64,000 nt of DNA from Rhyacophila brunnea (GCA_022495005.1 JAGYXB010000196.1:496001-560000); one strand, 5' to 3'; counted from the first letter of the stretch, positions 12,001-21,856 are shown. Notes: generated from the sequence alone by a model not told the origin. Translations and numbers: made by a program.

Positions 12001-15000
12001 GCCCGGCGACATGACGTCATATGACATCATTAAGACGTACTACCGGAGTGAGTCAATAGTCTTCGAGAAATTAACGCTACTCTAATACTGGCGTTATTAA
12101 TTGCCCCCGTACACAAATAGGTGTTTCAGCATAATAATATCTATGGTGAGCCGTGTGCATTAGGCGGCTCGCCTCGATGCGTGTATTGAGCATACGTCAC
12201 AATTACGTCATGTCGTCGGGTGACTTCATGTCACAAGTTACAACATAGGGCTGCAGTATACGGTTGCTCTGAGCCTTCGTAAGGTGCTATGATGAAAAAT
12301 TGGTTTTATTAAAAAATAAATGACTGACCTGGAAGTTTTTTGTGGAGTAGTTTGCAGGCAGCAGGTCTGGGAATTTAGACTGCCACCTTTTGGCCATATA
12401 CTCGATGTCGTTGTACCCTTGATAAGTGAGATCCTCGGCAAATTTCCTGGTAAAGTTGCGATTCCATGTCCACGCTTTCAGATTGTCAAGATCTTTCTGG
12501 CAAAGGCGGCCCTAGAAACAGGCGTAGAAACATAATAAAATTGTGTTTAAACTTATTTACATAATTGAGTTGCGTAGAGTCATAACTCACATATTCAAAA
12601 AATCGAGTTTTGAGAATATAATCGCAAAAAACTACAAGAGCGCTCTTTTTTATAAGTAATTAGAAAAAAAGTACTGAACTCCCTTGACTATTAATGAGTG
12701 AGTGAGTTGATTTACATTATGTTTTTAAAATATACATAACTTAACGGCCCACATGGCAAACGTAGGTCAAAATGGAGCTTTATGGTATTTTCAGAGCATA
12801 AGCCTGGACATTCGTTAAACGTTGTAGATAATCTTTTTATATAATTTTGAAGCCTTATTATCCTTTTATATATATTTTAAACATATGATGACTGCATAAA
12901 GTATTTTTATTAAGTACATAAAATAGTATTCTTTTAAACCCATTGATATACTACTGGATGAATCATATGCTTCTTAAAATGACGCCCGATTTTCAGCGAG
13001 TCGGCTTTTGTTAAAACTTACTGAGTAAGCCCGGTCTAGCTTGCATCTTACTCTAACTAATAGTCAGCGCATGACGACTTGCTCTGTCTGTTTTGCGTTG
13101 CAGCACCCTTAGGTTCACTATTCCAAGAACGTAAATTTAGTTTTACAGCCAGGGCAATACGGGTGAAATTCGGGAATCCATGTTAACGGTCTTAACGCAT
13201 TATACCTACAAGGAAATATTATAAGACGATATTCGTTATATCTTTTGTGGTACATTTTTAAAATGACACTTGCATGGGAACTGCTCATCTAGTAGTATAT
13301 CAATGTTTAAACCTCACGATCTAATGTTTAAGAATATAGTCATATTTCAGTACATCCATGTGCAGTGGTGTTAAGATTTTTTTGATTTATTAATTTTTAA
13401 CGCATTTATAAAACCATTAGTAAAATTGTTGTTAGCATTATTATAGTGAAATATTTATGATAAAAAATTATATTTTATAATCTCTGTGATCCCAAATTCG
13501 ACAAGAATTAGGCATGTTATTATTCAAAAAATGGGCACGATTAACACATTTGAAGATAATTCTAAAGATACTGATTATAAACCATGTCTTTGACCATTCA
13601 AATGTGATAAACATTCTACGAATAATGATTGTTTTATAATAATTATTGACCTAAGAATATGGTAGTATTTTTTTGAAATACGCCATTTCTATTGGCATTT
13701 CCCAGTGGTTAAGCTACAACATACGGCCGTAGCCATAAATTAACAAACTATAACTGAAGTAGGGAGTAAGATCATGTTAACGCGCGTGTTTGAACATGTA
13801 CCTAACTGAAAAAAAATGATTTTTTAAGAAATAATATGTAAGTATATGAAAATAAATATGAAGGATAATAAGATTTCAAAATTACATAAATAGATTATCT
13901 ACAACGTTTAATGAATGTTCAGGCTAATGCTTTGAAAATCCATAAAATCTCCATTTTGACATACGTTGGGCATGTGGGCCCTTGCAGACACAGCACATTA
14001 TGAGAAATAGAGCTCTTGGTTAAAAAGGCATCACATTTTTCATTGAAAAGTGAGATTTATGACACGAACAGTCAACTTTGACAACGATTTTCACATAGTT
14101 TAAAGTGACTTTTAATACGCAACTACTTTTTATTATAATATATAGATTAATGCTTTTAAAATCACTTGGTGTATTTAACTAAAAAAATACAAATTTTCAA
14201 AATGTGAGTTATGACTCTAAGCGAATCAGTGATGACATTTTTGTTTTCTTGTTTAGATTAATTTAAATTTTGACGAATTAGAGCTAGACCGATCCGAAGA
14301 TCCGAAGCTCCCCCCCCATTGTGTGCGCACCTTCGCAATCGAAATCACGTTTTGTAATGATTATCGGGGGATGTAAATTGTACGTAAAACATTTCACCGT
14401 GGCACAGTTCGCCGTGAGCTTTATATCGGAAAGAGATGACCGTATATTATTAGATTCAATATTATGATAATATCAATATTCAATTTTCATATCTGATTTT
14501 GGCAAAATTCATGAATTCAAGAATGTAAACCTAACCAAACACATAATCCAATATATCGGCTATTTTCGAAATTTGTTTCCTGCTGGCTTCCTGTAAAGTG
14601 TAAACCTACAAGAACCGTGTTTTATTTAGACATGAATTTTATGTCAGTACTATACGACCCAAAAAGGTTGGACTGTCTTTAATATACGGCCATATATTTC
14701 CGACACAACATTTCACGGTGAGGTGTAATACGGCGAACTGCATACATATAAGTTTCCGGATACGTTGTCGGGGAGGGTTCAGGCGAATAACACTGTTTGT
14801 TTTTATTTATTAAGATTAAATTTGTGTTATTTTCGTAAATAATACACAATTGAATAGGAAATAATAATAAAAATGTTTTTATATTATATTATTCTTTAAT
14901 GGGTCCGCTTTGGTCGGACTTCCCCTATGTACTAAACTATAAAATTAAAATATATTAGAGAGAAAAAACCTTACTATATCTGGGGCCGTTTTCCTGGTTT

Positions 15001-18000
15001 CATAATTGGAGACAATCTCGTCCCTCACGAACGACAGTTTGGGAAGGCTCTCCATTCCTCTCACTCCTGGAAGCCGGGTCCCGTGTCGGTTGTACGACCA
15101 AAAGAGCACAGGCTTACAAACTGTAACAGAAAATATGTTTACTATGTGGACTGGACATGTCGACAAATGCCGCTCTACAGTGGTACTCACTAAACGACTA
15201 ACATCGATGTCCGCTGGATTGAAGAACTCCCAAAAAAAATCTTCTATTCAAAGTCCCGAAAAGAAAATGGTTGCTCGTGTTCGGGTTTGAAGTCAGTTGC
15301 TTTGTTTTACATAACCTACGTACCTACGCATTTTTCGGTGTTTTACATGATTATTCATTTTAAATATAAATGGTTGATGTATTGCTTTTGGCTGCATACC
15401 TACATACAATTGACAAAGGGGTACAGTGACGTCCCTAGACAAAATGCCGCCCCTAGGCAGTGCCAAAATGTCGCCCCATTATTTTATACAGTACTTTTTA
15501 TCATCCTTTCATGACTCCAATATCTAAGAAATGTGTTGTATGGATACATTGCTAACAAAATATAGGTATATAATACTAAAACATACAAAATTAAGTTCAT
15601 AAATATTTCCCCCCTGCCTTTACTCTGTCTTGAGGAATCAAGGGCGATCCATATCGCTTTTCTCCTTCACAAAACTTGGCAACATTTGTAATGATATTTT
15701 CAGCATGAGATCGCAAAGATTTAGGCATTATTAAATCGATAATCTTCGATACAGACTAAAATCGTCAACCAGAAGCGGTAGGGGGTGCATCTTTAGTTTC
15801 GAATTCCGTGCGAATTGCTTAATAAGTCAGATGGTATTACTGCACGTCGTCGGAAGGACATCGAAGAGCTACGGAAGTAAACTAGACATCGCGAACCCGA
15901 CAAAAAAATTACAGCCCCGTTAAACCTTTTATGTCAATTAATACATTTTGTTTCCAACCAGTGAGCTGAATTTTTTAATGGAAGGATATTTTCTATATTT
16001 CTAAGTCTATGTAGTTATTTCTATATAAGTATACCAAATGATTCTCCTCGTTTTGCTGCCCTTCGAGTAACTGCCGCCCCCAAGCGACGCTCAATCTACC
16101 TACCCCCACGGGACGTCACTGAAGGGGTATCTGCTACTATGAGCTGGTGTCACAATACCAAAGTTAGAATCAATATAAATACAATGCATATCAAGTTTTA
16201 CCAACACATTTATATTTTATAGATACATCGATATATTTCTTATATATCGTTTATCTAGGTTTCCTATAAGCTGGTTTTAGAGCAGGGGCGGGCAAACTGC
16301 GGCCCGCCGGGTATTTTTTGCGGCCCGCTATCATTAATTGTACTTCTGATTACGAATAACTTTTTTATAATTTTTAAAAAAATATTGACAATAGATTAAA
16401 ATTTGAAGAATGTGTTGTTTCGTAAATGTGTTATCTCAGTACGTCTTCCTTGCGTCTCGTCTCACACTATGTAACTACTATTTTCTACGTTGGACATCGA
16501 TTTCAATAGATATTGATAGTGTGCCGACAGAGCTACAACTTGAGATTATTTATTGATCTGCAGTGTGACACTGATTTAAGATAATTGCATCGTCGTGAAG
16601 AAATCTCCAAATTTTACAATGCCCGTAATTCAGACAAATTCGACAAACTTAAAGATTATGCAAGAAAAATGTTCGTTATTTTTGGATCAACCTATAATAT
16701 GTGAACAAACATTTTCGATTATGAACCTCAATAAAAATTCTTTACGATCAAATATCTCCGATGCCCAATTAAAAGCAGTTTTGAGAATATCAACTTCAAA
16801 ATTAACACCTGAATTTTAAAAAATGTTCAAAAATGTACAACAGTTTCCAGGGGCGGCTCTACCTTAAGAGACCAAGGGGACAGTCCCCCCCATCATTCTT
16901 TAATTAATATTCAATTAAATATTCATGTTACACATGCCTGCCACAATACATTGACTTTGTTAAGTATAAATTAATTATGAATTTTATTTGTACCGTTTAC
17001 CCATCCTTGATTCTTGTTTCTTAGCGCAACCCTGTTAATGCTTCAGTCTACCTACATAGCAGTTATACGTACAATGATAATGTCGGATTGTGACTTCTGA
17101 GAACCGAGTTCCCTGTGGCCGGGACCTTCTGAGACGTACCCGTTCAAATCAAAGCAAATATTTATGCTAGCAAAGCAATTATGAGACGCTATATGCGATT
17201 GTCAGTTATGATTCTCAAAATTCTCTATCGCTATAACTGTGTAGAACATTAAGCACGTCATATACACGTTTAGCTTTACATGTATTGGTGGTGGTCCGGG
17301 GATGCGATTCATTATACCCACCCCTGCATAAATGTTAGTACCTAGGTAAAAGTTGACGTACATATTATTATTATATTATCTTGTTGGTCGGGGCATATCC
17401 TGTCACAAGTTGTTTTAGTTTGCCAGTCAGACGTCAGTGAATAGTGATCAACGGTCATTTATCTATTAAAATAAGTTTTAAATTATATTTGTTAATAGCT
17501 ATACACTCTCTATATGTATTGTGAAGTACTATTTGTAGATAGTCACGTTAGTAAAATAATTTTGATAAATAATATTAAGTAGGTACTATGATGAATGAGG
17601 TGGATTATTTATTGAAATATAAGTTCAGTACATTGACATTTGAAGATAAACTAGAAATGAAACGATTAGGTCCTCACCAACCTAGTGATTTAGTTATTGT
17701 GTATGAACTAGTGAAACCAAAAAAAAAAAAATATTTAAATCGGAATGATTTACTAAAAAAACGTGGTCGACTGCAAGTGTATCCTTAAAAAGACTGTTTT
17801 GTTTTCCTTGTGGTTCGTGCGAAATTGGAATCCGTGGCCTATAAGTATTATATATTTCACCCCATCTGACCCCACTTACTAAAATATGCTAGAGCCGCCA
17901 CTGACAGTTTCATTCTTCTCATTATTTTTTTGTAATGTTTATTTTTTGTGATAATAAATTGTGTATGTCTAAAAACAGTATTTTACTTGCGGCCCGCCGC

Positions 18001-18860
18001 TCATTTTGAATTCTTGAATTTGGCCCTCCATCCAAAAAGTTTGCCCCCCCATGTTTTAGAGCGTGTTTAGAAAAAAAATCTTCGACATTTTTATTTTAAT
18101 GTGTCTAATTATTTTCCTTTTGACAGTTTCTCAAACGAGTATTTCCCGATTGACTTTCTTCAAGGCATGCCCGTCTTTCATTCTCTTGAAGCTCGTAGGT
18201 CACTTCTGCTCTTAAAGCATTTTTCCCTGCTCTCACGTGGTATAGTTTCCAATCCCGATATTCTGGAAAATTGGAATTTTTATGCACCCGTCAATTACAT
18301 GCCCTATGACCTATTTTGGATGAAAGCTGTTTCCTCATGTCATTCTCACCAGGTACCAATAGCGAGGGCTGTGCGGCTGGTCAATGCACTCCTTAGAGAT
18401 GTAGACATTTTTAGCGATGCATTATGTATTCTGTTTTTAAAATTCTATTTTATTGTTTAATTAATTTAATTTGTATTTTTTTAAATTATTATTGTTTATT
18501 TATTTTATTTCTTTTCCATAAAATTATTTTTTGTTTTGTTTTTTTCTCTCTAGTTGATTTACTTGTACTTTTTATTCTAAATGTCATGTTATGAACGTCT
18601 TGAATTAATAATTTCTTGTATGCTCAATGTGTCGTTTAATTAATAAATAAATAAAAATAAAAACACTTACACGGTACATTGTGCTGGTTGCTATCTTTTC
18701 CTTTGACGAATTCATAAGCAGTCTTGGTGCCGAAGCGAAGATATGGGTCAAAGTCCGATGACAGGCAGTAGCCCTCGCGCTGGGCGCTGACTATGCACGA
18801 TACTCCCAGGAGGATCAGGCCGGCGAGGAGGCGTCTGAAGCCATTTGATGCAGTAGACAT
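2321..18860 (-). CDS. Multiple inositol polyphosphate phosphatase 1-like, copy 1
   Basis: Coding exons in transcript order: 18671-18860, 14975-15120, 12329-12511, 10973-11098, 9558-9644, 9009-9137, 6749-6902, 3027-3222, 2321-2591. They sum to 1482 nt (493 residues plus stop), close to the usual MINPP length. All junctions are GT...AG. Recognised from the histidine-phosphatase motif RHGTRLP (His76), the GxLCxxDL block (113-120), SPWCA (283-287), EYVDDLKYYYKGGYG (298-312) and the LTSDNY block. The family dephosphorylates InsP5, InsP6 and other inositol phosphates in the ER lumen or outside the cell. Residues 1-26 look like a signal peptide cut after VSA. The hydrophobic tail (464-480 onward) could direct GPI anchoring, as known for Drosophila Mipp1. 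Oddities: HSQ (351-353) stands where the family has catalytic HAE, and exon 5 is 12 nt shorter than in copy 2. The exon 5 donor (GTACTT) is weak. Identity is secure, catalytic activity is not. Confidence 0.93.
3027..3222 (-). CDS. Copy 1 exon 8, carries the altered proton-donor motif
   Basis: Encodes residues 339-403. The segment IYFAHSQMMQALITALG aligns with the family segment in which a His-Ala-Glu triplet supplies the catalytic acid. Here it is His-Ser-Gln. The following PLTSDNY and LLNPFAANIVAVLYK fit the conserved C-terminal part of MINPP. The donor is GTAAGC, and the acceptor follows a pyrimidine-rich stretch. Confidence 0.9.
4053..4363. mobile_element. MITE with CGCAGAGGTGGACA ends
   Basis: Left GCAGAGGTGGACACGAG and right-end reverse complement GCAGAGGTGGACATGAG form inverted repeats of about 27 bp, continuing into a shared TTTTA. 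The element contains a TTAGG-like tract at 4248-4320 and interrupts the LINE tail around it. No coding capacity. Confidence 0.7.
4248..4320 (+). repeat. TTAGG-like tract
   Basis: Repeated GGTTA/AGGTT words, close to the insect telomere unit TTAGG but degenerate. Smaller tracts (CCTAA strand) lie at about 37479-37493 and 63117-63137. They lie inside or beside MITEs, so mobile-element origin is likelier than telomere healing. Confidence 0.5.
4755..5128 (+). mobile_element. MITE family B, TTAA-flanked copy
   Basis: Starts TTAAGGTGATACATCAGTGA and ends TGATGTACAGCCTTAA, giving imperfect inverted repeats of about 20 bp bounded by TTAA. Family B copies also lie at 7985-8367, 9666-10046, 26833-27003, 39951-40322 and 59705-60077. 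A TTAA target suggests piggyBac-type mobilisation, which is inference. Intron 7 of copy 1. Confidence 0.65.
5241..5491. repeat. Exact 47-bp direct repeat plus inverted repeat
   Basis: Bases 5241-5287 and 5361-5407 are identical over 47 nt. The second copy runs on to form a long inverted pair with 5464-5491, around the word CACGCATCGGGAATTTATAG. A related upstream part (TGGACGAAGCATCTGG) recurs at 8860-8925. Confidence 0.7.
6048..6684 (+). pseudogene. 5'-truncated LINE, reverse-transcriptase C-terminus
   Basis: After a (TA)n run the plus strand encodes a LINE RT tail: YKYLGIWVNEKW, then LRMVRCYVLSILFYGMEVWT, then RRILNIPWTDRVTN and LGHIMRG before a stop at 6484-6486; decayed coding continues beyond it. 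It ends in an AAGAAG tail. The 11-bp duplication ATTCAAACAAT flanks it (6037-6047 and 6685-6695). The matching site in copy 2 intron 7 (about 34226-34240) is empty, so insertion followed the gene duplication. Confidence 0.8.
6938..7654. mobile_element. hAT-like element with TAGGG ends
   Basis: Ends TAGGGAATCC and GGATCCCTA, internally rich in ATCCCGGGATT units. Flanked by a perfect 8-bp duplication ATCATGAC (6930-6937, 7655-7662). Copy 2 intron 6 has the uninterrupted site at about 34479-34490. No transposase is readable in the 717 bp, so it is non-autonomous. Confidence 0.85.
7662..7975. repeat. Dispersed repeat shared with 59362-59700
   Basis: Near-identical to the second locus apart from a 40-50 bp insertion there. 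Both keep an open minus-strand frame of about 75 codons (VNQNDFIVDVHNNKMTECYQ core). All differences I spotted in the frame change the residue, so I do not call it a gene. The lower-similarity end recurs beside the SINE-like repeats at 40975-41070 and 53400-53515. Confidence 0.55.
7985..8367 (-). mobile_element. MITE family B copy
   Basis: Reverse orientation relative to 9666-10046. TTAAGGCATACTTCAGTTGA at one end and the mirrored TTAAGAGCGTACTTCAGTGA at the other. In intron 6 of copy 1. Confidence 0.65.
9666..10046 (+). mobile_element. MITE family B, reference copy
   Basis: 381 bp from TTAAGAGCATACTTAAGTGA to CAACTGAAGTATAGCCTTAA, bounded by TTAA on both sides. No coding capacity. In intron 4 of copy 1, and absent from the much shorter matching stretch of copy 2 intron 4. 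Confidence 0.75.
10489..10820. mobile_element. Fold-back PIF/Harbinger-like MITE
   Basis: Nearly the whole 332 bp folds on itself. The ends AAGCCGCGTTGACACGGTCC and AGCCGTGTTGACACGGTCC are inverted, and internal units (CCAAGT, TAGGAATAATTAGTATGAAG, GTGTCACTTGGAT) repeat in both orientations. Flanked by TTA (10486-10488, 10821-10823). Copy 2 intron 4 has the empty site at about 37850 (CTTTGTTTAGCAAATC). A TTA duplication fits PIF/Harbinger. Confidence 0.85.
11206..11425 (+). repeat. SINE family S, decayed head
   Basis: Shares the body GGACCTAATAGGTTGAGCAA, the TTTCTCGTAA segment and the tail with copies at 46826-47062 (plus) and 24225-24425 and 29163-29425 (minus). The tRNA-like head is eroded. 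Intron 3 of copy 1. Confidence 0.6.
11908..11962. repeat. Perfect hairpin, 22-bp arms
   Basis: Arms 11908-11929 and 11941-11962 are perfect inverted repeats (core CCGATTTCCTAACTATCGTC) around an 11-nt loop. Absent from the related LINE fragment at 41685. Probably a small foldback insertion or an internally deleted MITE. Confidence 0.8.
11969..12250. mobile_element. MITE with 49-bp inverted ends
   Basis: The first and last roughly 49 nt are inverted repeats with about seven mismatches (shared core TTGTAACTTGTGA then ACATGACGT). CTGCAG flanks both sides (11963-11968, 12251-12256). Inserted in the LINE fragment, which resumes with AGTATACGGTTGC. Confidence 0.8.
12745..13982. mobile_element. Element C, about 130-bp inverted ends, inside E
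   Basis: Left end (CCCACATGGCAAACGTAGG, then TCAAAATGGAG) and right end reverse complement (CCCACATGCCCAACGTATG) stay alike for about 130 bp. Further copies at 27004-27715 and 58441-59110 lack the D insertion. No transposase is readable. Confidence 0.8.
12941..13305. mobile_element. hAT-like MITE D, inside C
   Basis: Ends CATTGATATACTACTGGATG and the mirrored CATTGATATACTACTAGATG. Perfect 8-bp duplication TTTAAACC on both sides. The C copy at 27004-27715 shows the uninterrupted site (GGTTTAAA at about 27529). Other copies: 20249-21266 and 61565-62048, each with its own 8-bp duplication. Confidence 0.9.
14385..14745. mobile_element. MITE J (CAGTTCGCCGT ends)
   Basis: ATTTCACCGTGGCACAGTTC at the left is partly mirrored at the right (CAGTTCGCCGTATTACACCT on the minus strand). 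A related copy lies at 37278-37691, with fragments near 3330-3400, 60475-60530 and 63060-63215. No coding capacity. Confidence 0.6.
14975..15120 (-). CDS. Copy 1 exon 2, RHGTRLP catalytic motif
   Basis: Encodes residues 64-112. RHGTRLP (75-81) fits the histidine-phosphatase consensus RHGxRxP, whose histidine takes the phosphoryl group. Acceptor TACAG and donor GTAAGG are strong. Copy 2 has four substitutions here, none in the motif. Confidence 0.92.
15424..16121 (+). mobile_element. hAT-like element with CAGTGACGTCCC ends
   Basis: Inverted ends CAGTGACGTCCC and perfect 8-bp duplication AAGGGGTA (15416-15423, 16122-16129). 698 bp without readable transposase. A second copy in the opposite orientation is at 51175-51993. 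In intron 1 of copy 1. Confidence 0.9.
16283..18053 (+). mobile_element. hAT element remnant, perfect 8-bp target duplication
   Basis: Ends CAGGGGCGGGCAAACT and, mirrored, CATGGGGGGGCAAACT; TTTTAGAG on both sides (16275-16282, 18054-18061). The reading frame at 16595-16819 keeps part of a hAT dimerisation tail (CEQTFSIMNLNKNSLRSNIS). A second hAT-like element at 16848-17903 sits inside. Defective. Confidence 0.9.
16848..17903 (+). mobile_element. Second hAT-like element nested in the first
   Basis: Ends CAGGGGCGGCTCTA and, mirrored, CAGTGGCGGCTCTA; perfect 8-bp duplication ACAGTTTC (16840-16847, 17904-17911). Reading at 17588-17788 (FSTLTFEDKLEMKRLGPHQP) resembles the N-terminal part of hAT transposases of the zinc-finger MYM-like type. 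A frameshift follows, then LFCFPC-like residues. Defective. Confidence 0.88.
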
Positions 18861-19010
18861 TGTGACCTTATGGGTTGAAAAAGATAAGTAAATATTTTTG
18901 TAAAAAAGATAGCGGCCTCGCCCATACAGACTAAAGCTCCAAACCCTACTTATCGGTACATCACAGTAGCCTTTTGTGCGAACGCTGCCTCGCGCTTATT
19001 ATACTACCCC
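18861..19010 (-). promoter_or_regulatory. 5' flank or 5' UTR of MINPP copy 1
   Basis: Upstream of the copy 1 start codon. About 120 bp align with the region upstream of copy 2 (45948-46070), including GATAGCGGCCTCGC in both. The part at about 18920-18965 is nearly repeated at 52413-52470. No TATA box or initiator can be assigned with confidence. Confidence 0.5.
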
Positions 19011-19026
19011 TATAGAATGTAATGTA

Positions 19027-19933
19027 TAGGCTTAGGATTCTTAGGTATTTAAATATTCTTTTTGAGCGGCCCGTTTCAGACAATTTTGAAACATTTAAGC
19101 CCTATTTGTTAGCACCTATTTTTAAATATTTTTTTAATAATTAACTATTTTTGGATATTCTATGTTTAAGTAGGTACATATTTTCACATAAATACAAAAA
19201 TAATAAGAAACCGTTCCATAAAAAAATGAATTGGCATTATTCATCACATCAAATTATGGTCATCTGGTAAACACAATTGAAATGTTAGAATCATCTACAA
19301 AGTTACTAGTTGAGCAAATTAATATTTTAAACAATACTGCTGCTAAAATAAGAAATGTTCCTGGACCAATTGGAATAAAGATAAATACAAAATTAAATAG
19401 TGTTTTAAATAAAAATCGGCTCCACAACAAAATATCAAAAATATCTATCCGTTTCAGACAATTTTGAAACATTTAAGCCCTATTTGTTAGCCCCTATTTT
19501 TAAATATTTTTTTATAATTAACTATTTTTAGATATTCTAGGTTTAAGCACATATTAAAGCTCTTTTGGAAAATCTATCAGATGCCTCAGGTGTTTCAATT
19601 TTTTCTACTTCAGAAATAGTTTCATATACATACGCAATAATAACGTCTGTAGAAGTGGAAAGAAGTTTTTCCATTTATAAAAAAATGCTAAGATCAAATA
19701 ATGGTCAAAGATAGACTTTTGAAAATTTGAAGCATTATTTTATTATTTATTGTAATATAGCGTTTTCTGTTTGTGAATAAATAATAAATTAAACTGTTGA
19801 AATATAATATATTATGATTTATTGTTATAGTTTTTAACACCTATTTTTGTTTTTTAGTACCTATTTTCCAATTGTATCTACATATGCTAGGTACCTATTA
19901 TTCATTTTTTAGCACCTGAAAATCCTAAGCCTA
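19027..19933 (+). mobile_element. Decayed hAT element
   Basis: Inverted ends TAGGCTTAGGATT; 8-bp duplication GTAATGTA/GTAATGTC with one mismatch. Reading at 19231-19467 and the later VEVERSFSIYKKMLRSNN segment (about 19630-19710) are parts of the C-terminal hAT dimerisation region. A stretch of about 100 bp containing TTTCAGACAATTTTGAAACA is duplicated internally (19070, 19449). Non-functional. Confidence 0.8.
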
Positions 19934-20248
19934 GTAATGTCAAACTATACTAACATGCAATGAAGCAAATGATAATATTAATCAAGTTAGAATATTCTGT
20001 AGGTATTGCATCGTATTACATGGCTATTGTTTATTAACCATTATTAACTTGCAAAGTTTGGTAGGTATAAATAACATACTCTGAAACTTTGGACGTCATA
20101 TATTATATTATGACAGTAGGTACCACGGTAGGTACCTTACTACCTGCAGCCATGCAGCCCTGCAAGCAACATTTTCAAAATACTTAATTGTTTAAAAACG
20201 GGACATGTAAAACCTTTATTTCCAAAAACTTTCGCGGAACGCCTGGCA

Positions 20249-21266
20249 CATTGATATATTAATTATACCTTTGTTAATTTTAATACTTTATAGAACAATT
20301 ATAATGGTATACAAAGCTATTAGTGATAATTATATATGGTTAGATTAATAATTATTGAAATGATTATATACAAATTTACGAAAACATGACAGTAGGTACA
20401 AGAAAAACATTAAAGTTTACTGATTAACATAAATAATATATGCGATATCCAAAGCGTATGGTAAAACAAATTATTACTTTCATAATATTGGTAGTTATTG
20501 TATATTGAAATTCGCCAAATTTAAGTATCTTCACAATGTCATTCTCATACCATTTTATTATCGTTCATGAGAGTTTGTTCCTGTACCAAAAGCTTGCAAG
20601 CTACCAAAAATTCGTGTCTGTGCGGACAGAGAAAGTCGTCACGCGCTGACTATAAGTTAGAGTAAGATGCAAGCTAGATCGGGCTTACTCATAAATATTG
20701 CCAGGTCGTTCTCGAGACAAATATTAAGTGTGCATAAATCGAATTAACCGCTGATAAGTTTTAACACTGGCCGAGTCGCCGAAAATCGGGCGTCATTTTA
20801 AGAAGCATATGAGTCGCTTGGAGTCATAACTCACATTTTGCAATTTTGACATTTTTGAGTTAAATATGCTAAGTGATTCTAAATGCACAGAAAAATAGTT
20901 GCGTATCAAAAGTTACTTCAAACCATGTGAAAATCGTTGACAAAGTTCACGGTTGGTATCATAACTCACCTATTTCAAAGAATAATGTGAGTTTTGTCAC
21001 CATGACCTTTCTAACCAATCAGGGAGCTTTATTTCTCATAGTATGCTATATGTCTGCAGCGTTAGGAGTAGTATATATATATATATTTTAAATAATGTAA
21101 ATCGACTCACTCACTCATTAATATTCAAGGGAGTTCAATACCTTTCTTCTAATTACAAAAAAAAATACTCTGGTAGTTTTTTGCGATAATCTCAAAACTT
21201 GATTTTTGGAATATGTGAGTTATGACTCTAAGCGACTCATATGATTCATCCAGTAGTAGATCAATG
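20249..21266 (+). mobile_element. hAT-like element D, long copy, interrupted by E
   Basis: Ends CATTGATATA and, mirrored, CATTGATCTACTACTGGATG; perfect 8-bp duplication GCCTGGCA (20241-20248, 21267-21274). Its right half matches 61565-62048. MITE E (20811-21238) splits it near the right end. Confidence 0.85.
20811..21238 (+). mobile_element. MITE E, uninterrupted copy inside D
   Basis: 428 bp with inverted ends GAGTCGCTTGGAGTCATAAC and GAGTCGCTTAGAGTCATAAC, flanked by ATAT. The D copies at 61565 and 12941 show the continuous host sequence. The same E family is the outermost shell at 12567-14227. Confidence 0.88.
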
Positions 21267-21352
21267 GCCTGGCACTACTCGCGGAACCCTAGGGTTCTAC
21301 GGAATCTAGTTGGAAACTATTGTCATAATATTATCTATTATATATAATATTA

Positions 21353-21856
21353 CAGTGGAACCCCGATCAACCGTTCTCGCATAAATCGTTTTCCCGCACG
21401 GATCGTTCATTTTTGAAAGTCCCGCCAAACAACCATAAGAACAATGTTAAATAATCCCTAATTAATCGTTCCCCGATTTATCGTTTTCCTCGATCCATCG
21501 TCTATATTATTATTATGGTCCCGTCGCAAATATTATCCCGATTGACCGTTTTTGTTGAATATTTTTCATTTCGCTTTCGTAGAATTGTTTATGAATTTAT
21601 GATCCTTTGACAGACCTTTCAGTCGGTTTGCACAGGTTCGCATCCATCTCGTATCACGAATTTTTATAAGTCGTAACTAAAATGCCCCCCCCCCCACGAA
21701 TAAAACTAGAACTCTAGCTGAGAAACTTTAAATAATTCAAAACATCGAAAAAAATCCAGGAGAAAAACGAGTTTTTTTATTTTTTTTTATATATCCAGCA
21801 TTTATCGTTTTTTTTTCTTAGTGTCCCTTGAAAACCGTAGAATCGGGGTTTCACTG
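21353..21856. mobile_element. pogo-like MITE
   Basis: Ends CAGTGGAACCCCGATC and, mirrored, CAGTGAAACCCCGATT, flanked by TA dinucleotides. Pogo/Tigger elements use such ends and a TA target. No transposase in the 504 bp. Confidence 0.8.

Larger units (their letters stand above)
11519..12292 (-). pseudogene. LINE reverse-transcriptase C-terminus, interrupted fragment
   Basis: The minus strand encodes the RT tail with RERTTQPLITRRVKRRRWTW and LGHVLRMPEENFN, ending in an AAGAAGAAG tail at the low-coordinate side. It is closely related to 41298-42060. Against that copy, a hairpin (11908-11962) and a MITE (11969-12250) interrupt the reading. Intron 3 of copy 1. Confidence 0.75.
12567..14227. mobile_element. 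MITE E, interrupted by C and D (outer shell)
   Basis: Ends with AGAGTCATAACTCACATATT and the mirrored AGAGTCATAACTCACATTTT. Outer parts 12567-12744 and 13983-14227 together match the uninterrupted E at 20811-21238 in reverse orientation. Element C fills the gap. Lies in intron 2 of copy 1. Confidence 0.8.
16241..18640 (+). pseudogene. LINE tail (RT C-terminus) split by nested hAT elements
   Basis: At 18105-18455 the plus strand encodes a jockey/CR1-type tail (HSLEARRSLLLLKHFSLLS, then RAVRLVNALLRDVDI). Sequence at 16241-16282 and 18062-18104 aligns, once the hAT is removed, with the related fragment around 4364-4440. The matching intron 1 position in copy 2 (45698-45757) lacks the whole block, so it arrived after the duplication. 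Confidence 0.75.
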
